Source of the DNA: Planctomycetota bacterium
GTDB taxonomy: Bacteria; Planctomycetota; MHYJ01; JACQXL01
DNA length: 15,221 nucleotides
Assembly (NCBI GenBank): GCA_030018555.1
Contig: JASEHY010000013.1
Span: forward strand, 1-15,221
Reading direction: 5' to 3'
Below the pieces are notes generated by a model. That model made no database searches. It was given only the letters and a program-made list of their open reading frames with translations, and was not told where the DNA came from. Below, piece after piece: positions 1 through 7,225 of the stretch. Position 1 is the first letter of the stretch, and each line of letters opens with the position of its first letter. A program made the position numbers and the translations under genes.

Positions 1-46
1 GGTGCTTATTGAAGGACAGGAATGCTTTATCATAAATGCTGTGAGA

Positions 47-808
47 TTAGCACACGAATCTATAACACATAAAGGCCTCGGCGGCTTTAACAGAGATTTC
101 CTTACCACGTAGTTCTACCAGAGTCTTGAGACTTTCCAGACTACAGTGATGATATCCCGGCTTTAATTGAGAATGATGTAGAGCAAGCGCCTTGAGTTTG
201 ATGTCCAGAAAATCAGAAATGTCTATATAAAAATTCGGATGAAACTTCTCCCGTTCAATATTCCAGAATAAGGTGGGATTATCATACGCTAAAACAATTC
301 GTGGGAAATAGTTATCCGCACTAGCAATAGGCCTCGTGGCGGTAAAGCCGGCATGAAATATAGCACAGTGGTCTTGATTATAAGAAATCGCCGGCAATGC
401 CACCATCGTGGGCTTGATTTTTAACAGCGATACTGAACTCTCCCGCTCAATAATTGAAACAAAGTCTCTGCGGGGAATACTATCAAGTCGGAGATGTTTT
501 TTACTATCACGGAAGATAATATCATAGCCATCTACCTTGAGAAATTCAGCAGTTTTAACAAATTCAGAATAACGGGTCTGTCCTTTTATCAGTTTATATT
601 TCCCGGCATATTGGTGCAGGTCTCCGATGGAAAACACCATAATATAGACCTTGCCACCTAATGCTTTAATCTTAGCCACACTTCCGGCACAACCATATGC
701 CTCATCATCAGCGTGAGGTGAAATAATCAGGAGAGTCTGTCCTTTGAGAAAATTATCAGAGACTGTCATAGATTCGCTATGCTCACTACAAGTAAATCGT
801 GACGGCAT
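47..808 (-). CDS. PIG-L (LmbE-like) family deacetylase
   Basis: This is a zinc-dependent N-acetylglucosaminyl or related amide deacetylase of the PIG-L/LmbE family, acting on an N-acetyl sugar whose identity the sequence does not show. The signature PHADDE follows a hydrophobic beta strand (LLIIS) at about residues 31-36, supplying the expected His and Asp metal ligands. A second motif, QDHCAIFHAG, resembles the usual PDH..v...v motif with the third ligand. Length (about 254 residues) is normal. The start is uncertain. The longest reading begins at a TTG at 838, an ATG lies at 808 (used here) and another at 769. None has a strong Shine-Dalgarno. The N-terminal stretch FTCSEHSES before the core is read from a REP-like repeat (764-792) and is probably not ancestral. 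The gene is divergent from tldD. A possible promoter, TTGCCT-16 nt-TATATT (-10 at 816-821), would put the RNA start almost on the 808 ATG. Confidence 0.85.
   Translation of the reverse strand: MPSRFTCSEHSESMTVSDNFLKGQTLLIISPHADDEAYGCAGSVAKIKALGGKVYIMVFSIGDLHQYAGKYKLIKGQTRYSEFVKTAEFLKVDGYDIIFRDSKKHLRLDSIPRRDFVSIIERESSVSLLKIKPTMVALPAISYNQDHCAIFHAGFTATRPIASADNYFPRIVLAYDNPTLFWNIEREKFHPNFYIDISDFLDIKLKALALHHSQLKPGYHHCSLESLKTLVELRGKEISVKAAEAFMCYRFVC
764..792 (-). repeat. REP-like 29-bp repeat, copy 1 (inside PIG-L N-terminus)
   Basis: Read on the minus strand, this 29-bp stretch contains GTGAGCATAGCGAATCTATG and matches the repeat at 5562-5590 in lgt at about 22 of 29 positions. It is read in frame as part of the deacetylase N-terminus, ahead of the conserved core. 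It belongs to the loose family of short 'GAGCGTAGCGAA' repeats common in some uncultured bacterial genomes. Confidence 0.6.
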
Positions 809-863
809 ATAACCTAATATAATTTGTTTAGTCTTCAAGGCAACAAAATTCCATAATAATTTT

Positions 864-885
864 AACCACGAATTAACACGAATTA
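864..885 (+). repeat. CACGAATT tandem repeat
   Basis: Two tandem copies of CACGAATTA(A/T), about 10 nt apart, lie in the divergent gap between the PIG-L gene and tldD. The same CACGAAT core forms the longer 9-nt array at 14193-14228 and recurs near 14312, 14355-14373 and 15145. Confidence 0.55.
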
Positions 886-887
886 TC

Positions 888-917
888 TTGAAAAGGCATA
901 GTATAAAAATATATATG
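888..917 (+). promoter_or_regulatory. Possible sigma70-type promoter of tldD
   Basis: TTGAAA (888-893) is followed after 16-18 nt by an AT alternation giving TATATA (910-915) or TATATG (912-917). Start of transcription would fall shortly before the tldD Shine-Dalgarno GAAAGGAG. The -10 is not well resolved because the region is AT-rich. Confidence 0.35.
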
Positions 918-940
918 GTTGCAGAAAGGAGTATTATAGT

Positions 941-2386
941 ATGAAAGAACTTTGTAATGTGGCATTAGATACTGCAAAGAATTTAGGTGCAACTTATGCG
1001 GACATCAGGATTATTAATTTCAGAACCGAGGATATTCAGGTGCGTAACGGCAAGGCAGGAGGTTTTGAGCAGTCTGAATCATTGGGCGCAGGTATCCGCG
1101 TGATTGCTAATGGTGCCTGGGGTTTTGCCTGCACCGGCAAACTAACACAGGAAGAAATAGTCAGGACAACCACCTTAGCGGTAGAAATTGCTCGTGCATC
1201 AGCAATCCTGAAAAAAGAAGATATTCAACTTACTAAAGAAAAAACCTATGTTGATTTCTGGCAGACACCTTTTGTCATAGACCCTTTCGCGGTAAGTAAG
1301 GATGAAAAACTTGACCTGCTTTTCAGAATAGACGCAATATTACGGAAACATAAATCTATAAAAGAAGCATTTAGTTCAATGAGTTTCCGTAGGGAACATC
1401 AACACTTCGCAAACTCTGAGGGCAGTTTCATAGAGCAGATTTTATTGCGTAGTGGTGGAGGGTATTCAGCCACTGCAGTTGGTAACGGCGACACCCAAAC
1501 CCGTTCGTTCCCCGCCTCTTTCAGGGGTCAGTATTGTTCTATGGGTTACGAACTAATAAAATCATTGCCTTTAATAGAAAATGCAGAGCGTATTCGTTCA
1601 GAGGCGGTAGCACTTCTCAAAGCGCCTCTCTGTCCTTCGGGCAAAAAAGACCTTATCCTGGGCGGCGCCCAACTGGTTCTGCAGATTCACGAATCAGTTG
1701 GACACCCTACTGAACTTGACCGCGTTTTAGGAATGGAAGAAAGTTTCGCAGGACGCAGTTTTCTTACCACCGAAAAATATGGGAGTAATTATAAATTTGG
1801 TAGTGCGATAGTTAACATTGTGGCTGATGGTACGGTGCCTGGAGGATTAGCGACATTTGGCTATGATGATGATGGAGTAAGAGCTCAACGGTGGCATCTG
1901 GTTCAAAACGGCATATTCTCTGGTTATCAGACCAATCGCGAACTGGCGCTAAAAGTCGCGGAAGGCACAAGCAGAGGTTGTTGTCGGGCTGATGGATTCG
2001 CCCGTATCCCGATGATTCGCAATAATAATATCTCACTTATGCCCGGCACCTGGGAACTGGATGACCTTATCAAGGACACCAAAGACGGAATCTATATGGA
2101 TGTCAATAAATCCTGGAGTATAGACCAGATGAGATTGAATTTCCAGTTCGGTTGTGAAATCGGCTGGGAGATTAAGAACGGCAAAAAGACACGGATGGTA
2201 AAATATCCGAATTATCAGGGTATTACACCTGAATTCTGGGCTTCCTGTGATGCCATCTGTAATGATAAGTATTGGGTTCTCTGGGGTGTGCCTAGTTGTG
2301 GCAAAGGCGAGCCGGTGCAAACCGCTGAGATGTCTCACGGCTGCTCACCAACAAGATTTAGACAGGTAACAGTTGGAGTGAGGTAA
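941..2386 (+). CDS. tldD: TldD-family metalloprotease
   Basis: This is a zinc metalloprotease of the TldD/PmbA family. In well-studied bacteria TldD works with TldE (PmbA) on unfolded peptides, including microcin precursors and the CcdA antitoxin. The HExxxH metal motif is intact at H250, E251 and H255 (HESVGHPTELDR). The family GYDDDG stretch follows, then the typical C-terminal block ending in a PTRFRQVTVG-type motif. At 481 residues it is full length for TldD. The start ATG has a good ribosome site (GAAAGGAG, about 9 nt upstream). No TldE gene lies in the window, so either the partner is elsewhere or this acts alone. It ends 52 bp from the convergent cysteine synthase, with no obvious terminator between. 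Confidence 0.93.
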   Translation: MKELCNVALDTAKNLGATYADIRIINFRTEDIQVRNGKAGGFEQSESLGAGIRVIANGAWGFACTGKLTQEEIVRTTTLAVEIARASAILKKEDIQLTKEKTYVDFWQTPFVIDPFAVSKDEKLDLLFRIDAILRKHKSIKEAFSSMSFRREHQHFANSEGSFIEQILLRSGGGYSATAVGNGDTQTRSFPASFRGQYCSMGYELIKSLPLIENAERIRSEAVALLKAPLCPSGKKDLILGGAQLVLQIHESVGHPTELDRVLGMEESFAGRSFLTTEKYGSNYKFGSAIVNIVADGTVPGGLATFGYDDDGVRAQRWHLVQNGIFSGYQTNRELALKVAEGTSRGCCRADGFARIPMIRNNNISLMPGTWELDDLIKDTKDGIYMDVNKSWSIDQMRLNFQFGCEIGWEIKNGKKTRMVKYPNYQGITPEFWASCDAICNDKYWVLWGVPSCGKGEPVQTAEMSHGCSPTRFRQVTVGVR

Positions 2387-2438
2387 TCCTTATAGATTCT
2401 CAAGAAAACTGTCCCTATTAGCGTGATACTTTCCTGCT

Positions 2439-3374
2439 CTAAAACAAATCAGTGCTGAAGTATCGTTCCATACGGTCTGCCATAATAGTTACAACCGTTT
2501 TATCTTTACCGAGTCTACGGGCAATAGCCCTTGCGGCAAAATAATTCGCCCCTGAAGAAATGCCAACAGGTATGCCTAATTCCTGAATGAGCCGTTTTGC
2601 AATTCTGATAGCGTCTCTGGTTTTAACCTTCACCACCTCATCAATCTCTTCGGGTTTAACTATTTCTGGAATAAAACCATCACCGATACCTTGGATGCCG
2701 TGACCGCACATTTCTGCCTCGCCTGAAAGTATCGCTGCCTCAGTAGGTTCTACTGCAACGACCTTTGCCTTAATATTGGCATCTCTGATGGCTTTTGCCA
2801 CGCCCATCAATGTTCCGCCTGTGCCGATACCGGCAACAAAGGCATCTATTTTTCCGTTGGTCTGACGAATAATCTCCTGACCTGTAGTTAGACGGTGGGT
2901 TTCAGTATTATCCTCATTTGAGAACTGGCATGGTAGAAAGACCTTGGGATTTTTTCTCGCCATTTCTTCGGTGCGTTTGACTGGCTCAATAAATCCACCC
3001 TTTTTTGGAGTAAGTATTACTTTTGCACCAAAGGATTGCATTATTTTAATACGCTCCTGACTCATATGCTCAGGCATAATAATCACCACTTTATATCCTT
3101 TAGCGGCACCGACCATTGAAAGGGCAATACCAGTATTACCACTTGTCGCTTCCACAATAATAGAATCCTTTTTTAATACCCCTCTCTTTTCCGCCATCTC
3201 TATAATATATTTAGCAATACGGTCTTTTACACTACCCGAAGGATTAAAGAACTCCAATTTACCGTAAATAGTCGCTGATGATGAAAGTTCGCCCGGGAGT
3301 CTGATAGGTATTAACGGCGTATTACCTATTGTTTCTAATAAGTTTTCTAATATACACTTACAACGATGTTTCAT
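2439..3374 (-). CDS. cysK: Cysteine synthase (O-acetylserine sulfhydrylase)
   Basis: This is a fold-type II PLP enzyme making cysteine from O-acetylserine (or a related activated serine) and sulfide in the cytoplasm. Seen in the sequence: ETIGNTPLI near the N-terminus, the PLP-binding lysine K50 in NPSGSVKDR, the substrate loop TSGNTG at 78-83, the phosphate-binding GIGTGGTLMG and the substrate-gate GIQGIGDGFIP. The length of 311 residues is normal. The C-terminal motif is ADRMERYFST rather than the CysK-like DSGERYLST. It is closer to the CDRGDRYLST of CysM, so the sulfur donor or substrate may differ from classical CysK. The ATG overlaps the stop of the upstream aminotransferase (ATGA, 3371-3374), which implies translational coupling. 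Confidence 0.9.
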   Translation of the reverse strand: MKHRCKCILENLLETIGNTPLIPIRLPGELSSSATIYGKLEFFNPSGSVKDRIAKYIIEMAEKRGVLKKDSIIVEATSGNTGIALSMVGAAKGYKVVIIMPEHMSQERIKIMQSFGAKVILTPKKGGFIEPVKRTEEMARKNPKVFLPCQFSNEDNTETHRLTTGQEIIRQTNGKIDAFVAGIGTGGTLMGVAKAIRDANIKAKVVAVEPTEAAILSGEAEMCGHGIQGIGDGFIPEIVKPEEIDEVVKVKTRDAIRIAKRLIQELGIPVGISSGANYFAARAIARRLGKDKTVVTIMADRMERYFSTDLF

Positions 3375-4507
3375 AACTTATCCTGACGGTATAGGCAGGT
3401 GGTAATGTTATTTAACCCTTTTTTCAGAATATTTGCCTTTACCCCAAAACTGAGCCGGATATAACCAGGCATCATAAAATACTCGCCGGGCGTTACTACC
3501 GTATCATAATATTTATAGAGATACTGGTTAAATCTAAATGAATTTATACCGCATGGCAACTTGATAAAGCAAATAATACCAGCATCAGGTGGCACCCACT
3601 TAAGAGCAAGTTCATTTTCTATTTGTTTTGTTACCCAGTCTTTTACTATTTCTAAGTTCTTACCAACTATTTCCCGGCTTCGTTCAACAAGGTGATTGAT
3701 GTGCTGAAGACAGAAAAGCGAAATCATCTGCGCCGCGTATGCGTCACAGGCAGACATATAATCATACGCTCGTGAAAACCTGTAGATAAGATTCGGCTCT
3801 GCCATTAGCCAGCCGGTGCGCATATAACCCAGTCCATAGACCTTGGTCAAACTGGAAAGTGTAATCAGACGCGGGTGCATCTTGAACATCGGGTCTGGTT
3901 TGCTCTTAACCTTGTTCTGAATAAAGAGAAAATCACGATAAACCTCGTCTATTGCCATATAGACACCGGATTTATCTATAACTTTTATGAGGTCATTCGC
4001 TACTCTGTCATCTAATTTGACGCCCGAAGGATTATGAAGGTTAGAGAGTAAGATAAGTTTGGTGCGAGGCGAGATAAGTTTCTTCAATTCCGCGGGGTCG
4101 GGCTGGAAATTATTGCTCAATCTTCGTGGCAGATATTTTATTTTAATAGCATTAATTGATTGGGCGGCACGGCGGAATGGCTCATAACACGGCGATTCTA
4201 TTATTATTTCGTCAGAGGGTTTGAGTAATACTGCACAAACCATATAAACCGCCATATTTGCCCCAGCAATCAAGGCAATGTTTTCCGGCTTAACATCATA
4301 GTATTGTGCCAGAACAGTTTTAAGGCGAATTGAACCATAAGCATCCTTTTCATCACCGTAAAGCGGCATATCCTTTAACTTAAAACCCATCTGCACTAAT
4401 TCATTAAGTTTTAGTGAAGGCACACCACTTAGCATTAACGGATATCTTATTCTGAGAAGAGGTAATAATTTAACCCATTCAATATGTCGTACTTTCAGAA
4501 CTTTCAT
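3371..4507 (-). CDS. PLP-dependent aminotransferase, class I/II
   Basis: This is a fold-type I aminotransferase of the aspartate-aminotransferase superfamily. Seen in the sequence: the N-terminal substrate-domain block YGSIRLKTVLAQYY, the PLP-contacting SNLHNPSG and AIDEVYRDF motifs, and the Schiff-base lysine K222 in SSLTKVYGLGYMRTGW. A conserved C-terminal arginine region (GYIRLSFG) would bind the substrate carboxylate. Length (378 residues) is normal. The substrate cannot be read from the sequence. Its 4-bp overlap with the cysteine synthase suggests a role in sulfur or serine-family amino acid metabolism. The start is an ATG without a strong Shine-Dalgarno. An extended -10 element lies about 20 bp upstream. 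Confidence 0.88.
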   Translation of the reverse strand: MKVLKVRHIEWVKLLPLLRIRYPLMLSGVPSLKLNELVQMGFKLKDMPLYGDEKDAYGSIRLKTVLAQYYDVKPENIALIAGANMAVYMVCAVLLKPSDEIIIESPCYEPFRRAAQSINAIKIKYLPRRLSNNFQPDPAELKKLISPRTKLILLSNLHNPSGVKLDDRVANDLIKVIDKSGVYMAIDEVYRDFLFIQNKVKSKPDPMFKMHPRLITLSSLTKVYGLGYMRTGWLMAEPNLIYRFSRAYDYMSACDAYAAQMISLFCLQHINHLVERSREIVGKNLEIVKDWVTKQIENELALKWVPPDAGIICFIKLPCGINSFRFNQYLYKYYDTVVTPGEYFMMPGYIRLSFGVKANILKKGLNNITTCLYRQDKL

Positions 4508-4525
4508 AGATGCTACTCTGAATCC

Positions 4526-4534
4526 ATCATATCA
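4526..4534 (-). promoter_or_regulatory. Extended -10 element upstream of aminotransferase-cysK
   Basis: On the minus strand this reads TGATATGAT, that is TGn followed by TATGAT (5 of 6 to consensus). It lies about 20 bp before the aminotransferase ATG. No good -35 is present, so the assignment rests on the extended -10 alone. Confidence 0.3.
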
Positions 4535-4622
4535 AAACAGACCGATGATGACTCGTACTGAGTCGCCCGGCATAAGGTGTCAATGAGGATACACTTCGTT
4601 GACTACCGCCTCGCGTCTCGCA

Positions 4623-4791
4623 GGGCAATTACTGAACTCTTGCGAAATGCCCCCCTTCTGTCATGCTGAACTTGTTTCAGCATCTATATTAGACCCTGAA
4701 ATCGCAGACCCTGAACTTGTTTCAGGGCATGGTTCAGGGTGACACTTTTGGGTGGTCTGTTTTCCGTTTCGCAAGAGTTCAGTAATTACCC
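4623..4791. mobile_element. MITE-like element with 25-bp terminal inverted repeats
   Basis: The left end (4623-4647) and right end (4767-4791) are inverted copies matching at 24 of 25 positions. The common core reads AATTACTGAACTCTTGCGAA inward from the left. The 169-bp element encodes no protein, so it looks like a non-autonomous miniature transposable element. Nested inside is a second, REP-like inverted repeat: TGTCATGCTGAAC (4659-4671) against GTTCAGGGTGACA (4732-4744). No clear target-site duplication is visible. The right end overlaps the last codons of lgt and provides its TAA (4786-4788), so insertion probably trimmed or rewrote the lgt C-terminus. Confidence 0.65.
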
Positions 4792-5913
4792 AACTTTTAT
4801 ATTGTTAGTATGTTGATGAGAGGTAACAGGCGGTCTAATTTTCAGATAGATAAAAAGTCCTACACCTATTATGAATAAGCCCATACTGACTAATTGAGAA
4901 TATGAGAGTCCGCTGATAAAACTATCATTATCACCCCTGAATAGTTCTATAGTAAATCTGCCGAGAGCGTATAACATACCTGCATAGGCAATACCGAACC
5001 CGTGTTTTGGCTCTATATCAGTATTAAAGCATCTCTTTTTTGCCCATATAATAGAAAGAATGATAAAGAGGATGATTCCTAAAATGGCTTCGTAAATCTG
5101 GGTGGGATGAACCGGCAGACTTAATTGACTGTCTGTCGGGATAAGATGTTGATTACGGTGGTGAATATAAGCCGGGCTTCCGATAATAACATGGTTTTTA
5201 TCTCTGATAATAGGGAAGTAAGCCGCCCAAGTGAAGGAGGAAACTATTTTACCATAGCAGCAGCCGTTCAGGAAACAGCCGATTCTACCAAATGCAAGCC
5301 CTAATAATATAACCGGCATCAATAAGTCGCCTGTCTTCAATATCGGTATTTTTCTATTCTTGAGATAAACAATAATGGCTATTACGGCTAAAATCACTCC
5401 GCCATAGAAGACCAATCCGCCCTGCCACACATAAAAGATATGCCAGTCATATTCATTACGATGGAGTAACAGATGTATGAAACGTCCTGACAGAATAGCA
5501 GTAAGAAAGGACAGAAATAATATTTTGATAACTGTATTAAAAGCAAAGATGTTGTTACCTGCTTGCAGTGAGCGTAGCGAACCTGTACCATGTTTTTTGC
5601 TCTTCAGATGAATAATAAACGGTATAAAAAATCCTACGGCGGCGGCGATGATATTCATTCCACCATCTGAAATATCAAACAGGGTAAAATCAAAATGGTC
5701 TCTGAAATAGATGATATGGAATATTCTGGCACCAATAATACCGCTAATCATTGCGATTAAACCGATATCAAAGATAAGTTCAGGTGAGATATTATCTCGG
5801 TCGGCTCTGCGGGAAGCAATAAATATAGCACTCAAAAAACCCACCATCACCATAAAGCCATAGGAATAGATAGGGAGGTGAACTAGAGGAATCTCAAACA
5901 ATTTAGGACTCAT
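4786..5913 (-). CDS. lgt: Prolipoprotein diacylglyceryl transferase
   Basis: This inner-membrane enzyme transfers diacylglycerol from phosphatidylglycerol to the lipobox cysteine of prolipoproteins. It has about seven hydrophobic segments. The Lgt signature appears as GRIGCFLNGCCYG, with the essential arginine at about residue 210. HPTQIYEA and the C-terminal LGRFTIELFRGD block are also present. The WQGGLVFYGG loop has Tyr where E. coli Lgt has the H103 of FHGG, a variant I recall from divergent Lgt proteins. At 375 residues it is longer than the usual 260-300. Part of the excess is a loop around residues 105-125, where SLRSLQAG is read from a REP-like repeat (5562-5590). The stop codon lies inside the terminal repeat of the 4623-4791 element. 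It follows folD by 12 bp and is probably cotranscribed with it. Confidence 0.92.
   Translation of the reverse strand: MSPKLFEIPLVHLPIYSYGFMVMVGFLSAIFIASRRADRDNISPELIFDIGLIAMISGIIGARIFHIIYFRDHFDFTLFDISDGGMNIIAAAVGFFIPFIIHLKSKKHGTGSLRSLQAGNNIFAFNTVIKILFLSFLTAILSGRFIHLLLHRNEYDWHIFYVWQGGLVFYGGVILAVIAIIVYLKNRKIPILKTGDLLMPVILLGLAFGRIGCFLNGCCYGKIVSSFTWAAYFPIIRDKNHVIIGSPAYIHHRNQHLIPTDSQLSLPVHPTQIYEAILGIILFIILSIIWAKKRCFNTDIEPKHGFGIAYAGMLYALGRFTIELFRGDNDSFISGLSYSQLVSMGLFIIGVGLFIYLKIRPPVTSHQHTNNIKVG
5562..5590 (+). repeat. REP-like 29-bp repeat, copy 2 (inside lgt)
   Basis: The plus strand reads CTTGCAGTGAGCGTAGCGAA and nine further bases, matching the copy at 764-792 at about 22 of 29 positions. In lgt it is translated in frame as roughly residues 108-118 (GTGSLRSLQAG) in a loop between hydrophobic segments. 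Confidence 0.6.
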
Positions 5914-5925
5914 AATCTAAAAACT

Positions 5926-6801
5926 CTATCTAACTCCGCTTAATTTCTTGGCGGCTTTGACAGTGTTAACCATCAGCATAGCAATAGTCATTGGTCCGAC
6001 ACCACCGGGCACAGGCGTAATCGCTTTTGCCTTTTCCTTAACCTTATCAAAATCAACATCACCACAGAGACCTTCAGGCAATCTATTAACGCCGACATCT
6101 ATTACAACCACACCATCTTTGACCATATCAGCAGTGATGAATTTAGGTTTGCCAATAGCGGCAATGAGAACATCAGCCCGACGAGTAACCTCTGCCATAT
6201 TCTTTGTGCCTGTATGACAGATGGTTACGGTAGAATTTTCTGCCATTAACAAGAGTGCCACTGGTTTACCAACAATATTACTACGACCAACTACTACTGC
6301 CTCTGCACCGCTTAAAGGAATATTGGCTCGTCTCAGTAACTGAATAATACCGTGTGGTGTGCAGGGAAGATACATCTTTTCTTCTTCTATCTCTTTCATA
6401 CTCTTCTTGGAGAGAAGTTTTCCCATATTAAGAAGATGGAAACCATCCACATCCTTATCAGGCGAAATTGCCAGAAGCATCTTGTCAGTATTAATATGCT
6501 TGGGTAAGGGCAATTGACAGAGAATACCATGAACCTTGGGGTCATTATTAAGCGTGTTAATAAGATTGAGCAAATCAGATTCTATCGTATTTGCAGGTAA
6601 TTTATGATGGAATGAGGTGATGCCCAATTTTTCACAGACCTTTATCTTCTGACCGATATAAACCTTTGATGCCTCATCTTCGCCGACCAGAATAGTGGAT
6701 AAGCCCGGTGTGATACCTTTGGATTTGAGTTGAGTAACCTCATCTTTTAATTCCGCCTGTATCTTTTTAGATGTCTCTGTCCCTGAAATAATTTCTGCCA
6801 T
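5926..6801 (-). CDS. folD: Methylenetetrahydrofolate dehydrogenase/cyclohydrolase
   Basis: This is a bifunctional cytoplasmic enzyme that interconverts 5,10-methylene-, 5,10-methenyl- and 10-formyl-tetrahydrofolate, feeding purine and formyl-Met synthesis. Seen in the sequence: the active-site Y48 and K52 in SKVYIGQKIK, the PDKDVDGFH motif, the NADP-binding VVGRSNIVGKPVALLL and the C-terminal ITPVPGGVGPMTIAML signature. Length (291 residues) is standard. The start ATG has a strong ribosome site (AAGGAGG, 7-8 nt upstream). It leads the folD-lgt pair. No convincing promoter was found in the 100 bp upstream. Confidence 0.96.
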   Translation of the reverse strand: MAEIISGTETSKKIQAELKDEVTQLKSKGITPGLSTILVGEDEASKVYIGQKIKVCEKLGITSFHHKLPANTIESDLLNLINTLNNDPKVHGILCQLPLPKHINTDKMLLAISPDKDVDGFHLLNMGKLLSKKSMKEIEEEKMYLPCTPHGIIQLLRRANIPLSGAEAVVVGRSNIVGKPVALLLMAENSTVTICHTGTKNMAEVTRRADVLIAAIGKPKFITADMVKDGVVVIDVGVNRLPEGLCGDVDFDKVKEKAKAITPVPGGVGPMTIAMLMVNTVKAAKKLSGVR

Positions 6802-6879
6802 ATTTTCCTCCTTACTTTTTATGGTTTAAGAAGTTTTAACATTTCAATCAGAGTTATAATCTAATTTGTTGATGCTCGT

Positions 6880-6899
6880 AAAGCAAGTAATATTGCTTT
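6880..6899. repeat. Small perfect hairpin between folD and tRNA-Leu
   Basis: AAAGCAA (6880-6886) and TTGCTTT (6893-6899) form a 7-bp perfect inverted repeat with a 6-nt loop in the divergent gap. It has no T-tract, so it is not a typical terminator. It may be an operator or simply a short palindrome. Confidence 0.35.
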
Positions 6900-6904
6900 A
6901 TTTC

Positions 6905-6933
6905 TTGCCTCAGCCAGAGACAAGTGATAAAAT
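6905..6933 (+). promoter_or_regulatory. Promoter of tRNA-Leu
   Basis: TTGCCT (6905-6910) and TAAAAT (6928-6933) are separated by exactly 17 nt. The -10 matches consensus at 5 of 6 positions and the -35 at 4 of 6. Transcription would start near 6940, giving a precursor leader of about 50 nt before the mature tRNA 5' end. No clear promoter follows the tRNA, so the same transcript may run into the dehydrogenase and comEA-like genes. Confidence 0.5.
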
Positions 6934-6954
6934 AATCTTTATTATTAGGGCGAG

Positions 6955-6994
6955 CCCCGTTAGAGACAAAATTATAATTTTACCTCCAACGGGG
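6955..6994. repeat. Inverted repeat abutting the tRNA-Leu 5' end
   Basis: CCCCGTT (6955-6961) pairs with AACGGGG (6988-6994). Between them lies the palindrome AAAATTATAATTTT. The right arm includes the first three bases of the tRNA. Just upstream, GGGCGAG (6948-6954) duplicates the tRNA 5' acceptor strand (6992-6998). Confidence 0.6.
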
Positions 6995-7074
6995 CGAGTG
7001 GCGGAATGGCAGACGCTGGGGACTTAAAATCCCCTCCCCTCACGGGGGTGAGGGTTCAACTCCCTCCTCGCCCA
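6992..7074 (+). tRNA. tRNA-Leu (anticodon UAA)
   Basis: The cloverleaf can be drawn by hand. The acceptor GGGCGAG pairs with CTCGCCC (7 bp). The D stem is GCG/CGC around AATGGCAGA-type D-loop sequence. The anticodon stem GGGGA/TCCCC holds the loop CTTAAAA with anticodon TAA at 7025-7027. A long class II variable arm (CCCCTCACGGGGG) follows, then the T stem GAGGG/CCCTC around TTCAACT. The discriminator is A7074. CCA is not encoded and must be added after transcription. The long variable arm and UAA anticodon agree on leucine. Confidence 0.95.
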
Positions 7075-7076
7075 TT

Positions 7077-7203
7077 AGAAACTCTTACGAACAAAGTGAG
7101 TTAGAGTTTCTTATCCCGGAGTAAAACGGAGGGATTAGAACCTGTTAAGCCCTGCTTGAGGGGGCTGTTACAGGTTCTTATCCCGCAGCGAAGCGTGGGG
7201 ATA
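7077..7203 (+). repeat. Array of four consecutive hairpins after tRNA-Leu
   Basis: Four stem-loops follow head to tail. H1 is AGAAACTCT (7077-7085) with AGAGTTTCT (7103-7111). H2 is ATCCC (7113-7117) with GGGAT (7131-7135). H3 is a long stem starting AGAACCTGT (7137-7145) and closing at ACAGGTTCT (7170-7178), with an inner AGCCC/GGGCT. H4 is TATCCC (7179-7184) with GGGATA (7198-7203). The units are joined by repeated TTATCCC and GGGATTAGAA junctions, so the array looks modular. H1 could end or process the tRNA transcript. The array fills nearly all of the gap to the dehydrogenase gene. Confidence 0.65.
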
Positions 7204-7225
7204 CCACATATCCCATAGTGCCTCA

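Noticed and set aside
1..46. End of a further gene at the left edge
   Set aside because: Short open stretches exist in more than one frame, but 46 bases are too few to recognise a protein or choose a frame.
1812..2338. Minus-strand reading frames within tldD
   Set aside because: They are shadows of the strongly conserved TldD protein, which contains the intact metal motif and C-terminal family block.
2387..2438. Terminator between tldD and cysK
   Set aside because: The 52-bp convergent gap has no clear GC-rich stem followed by a T-tract.
5948..6217. An 89-codon plus-strand reading frame
   Set aside because: It is antisense to the NADP-binding and C-terminal signature region of folD, which is certain.
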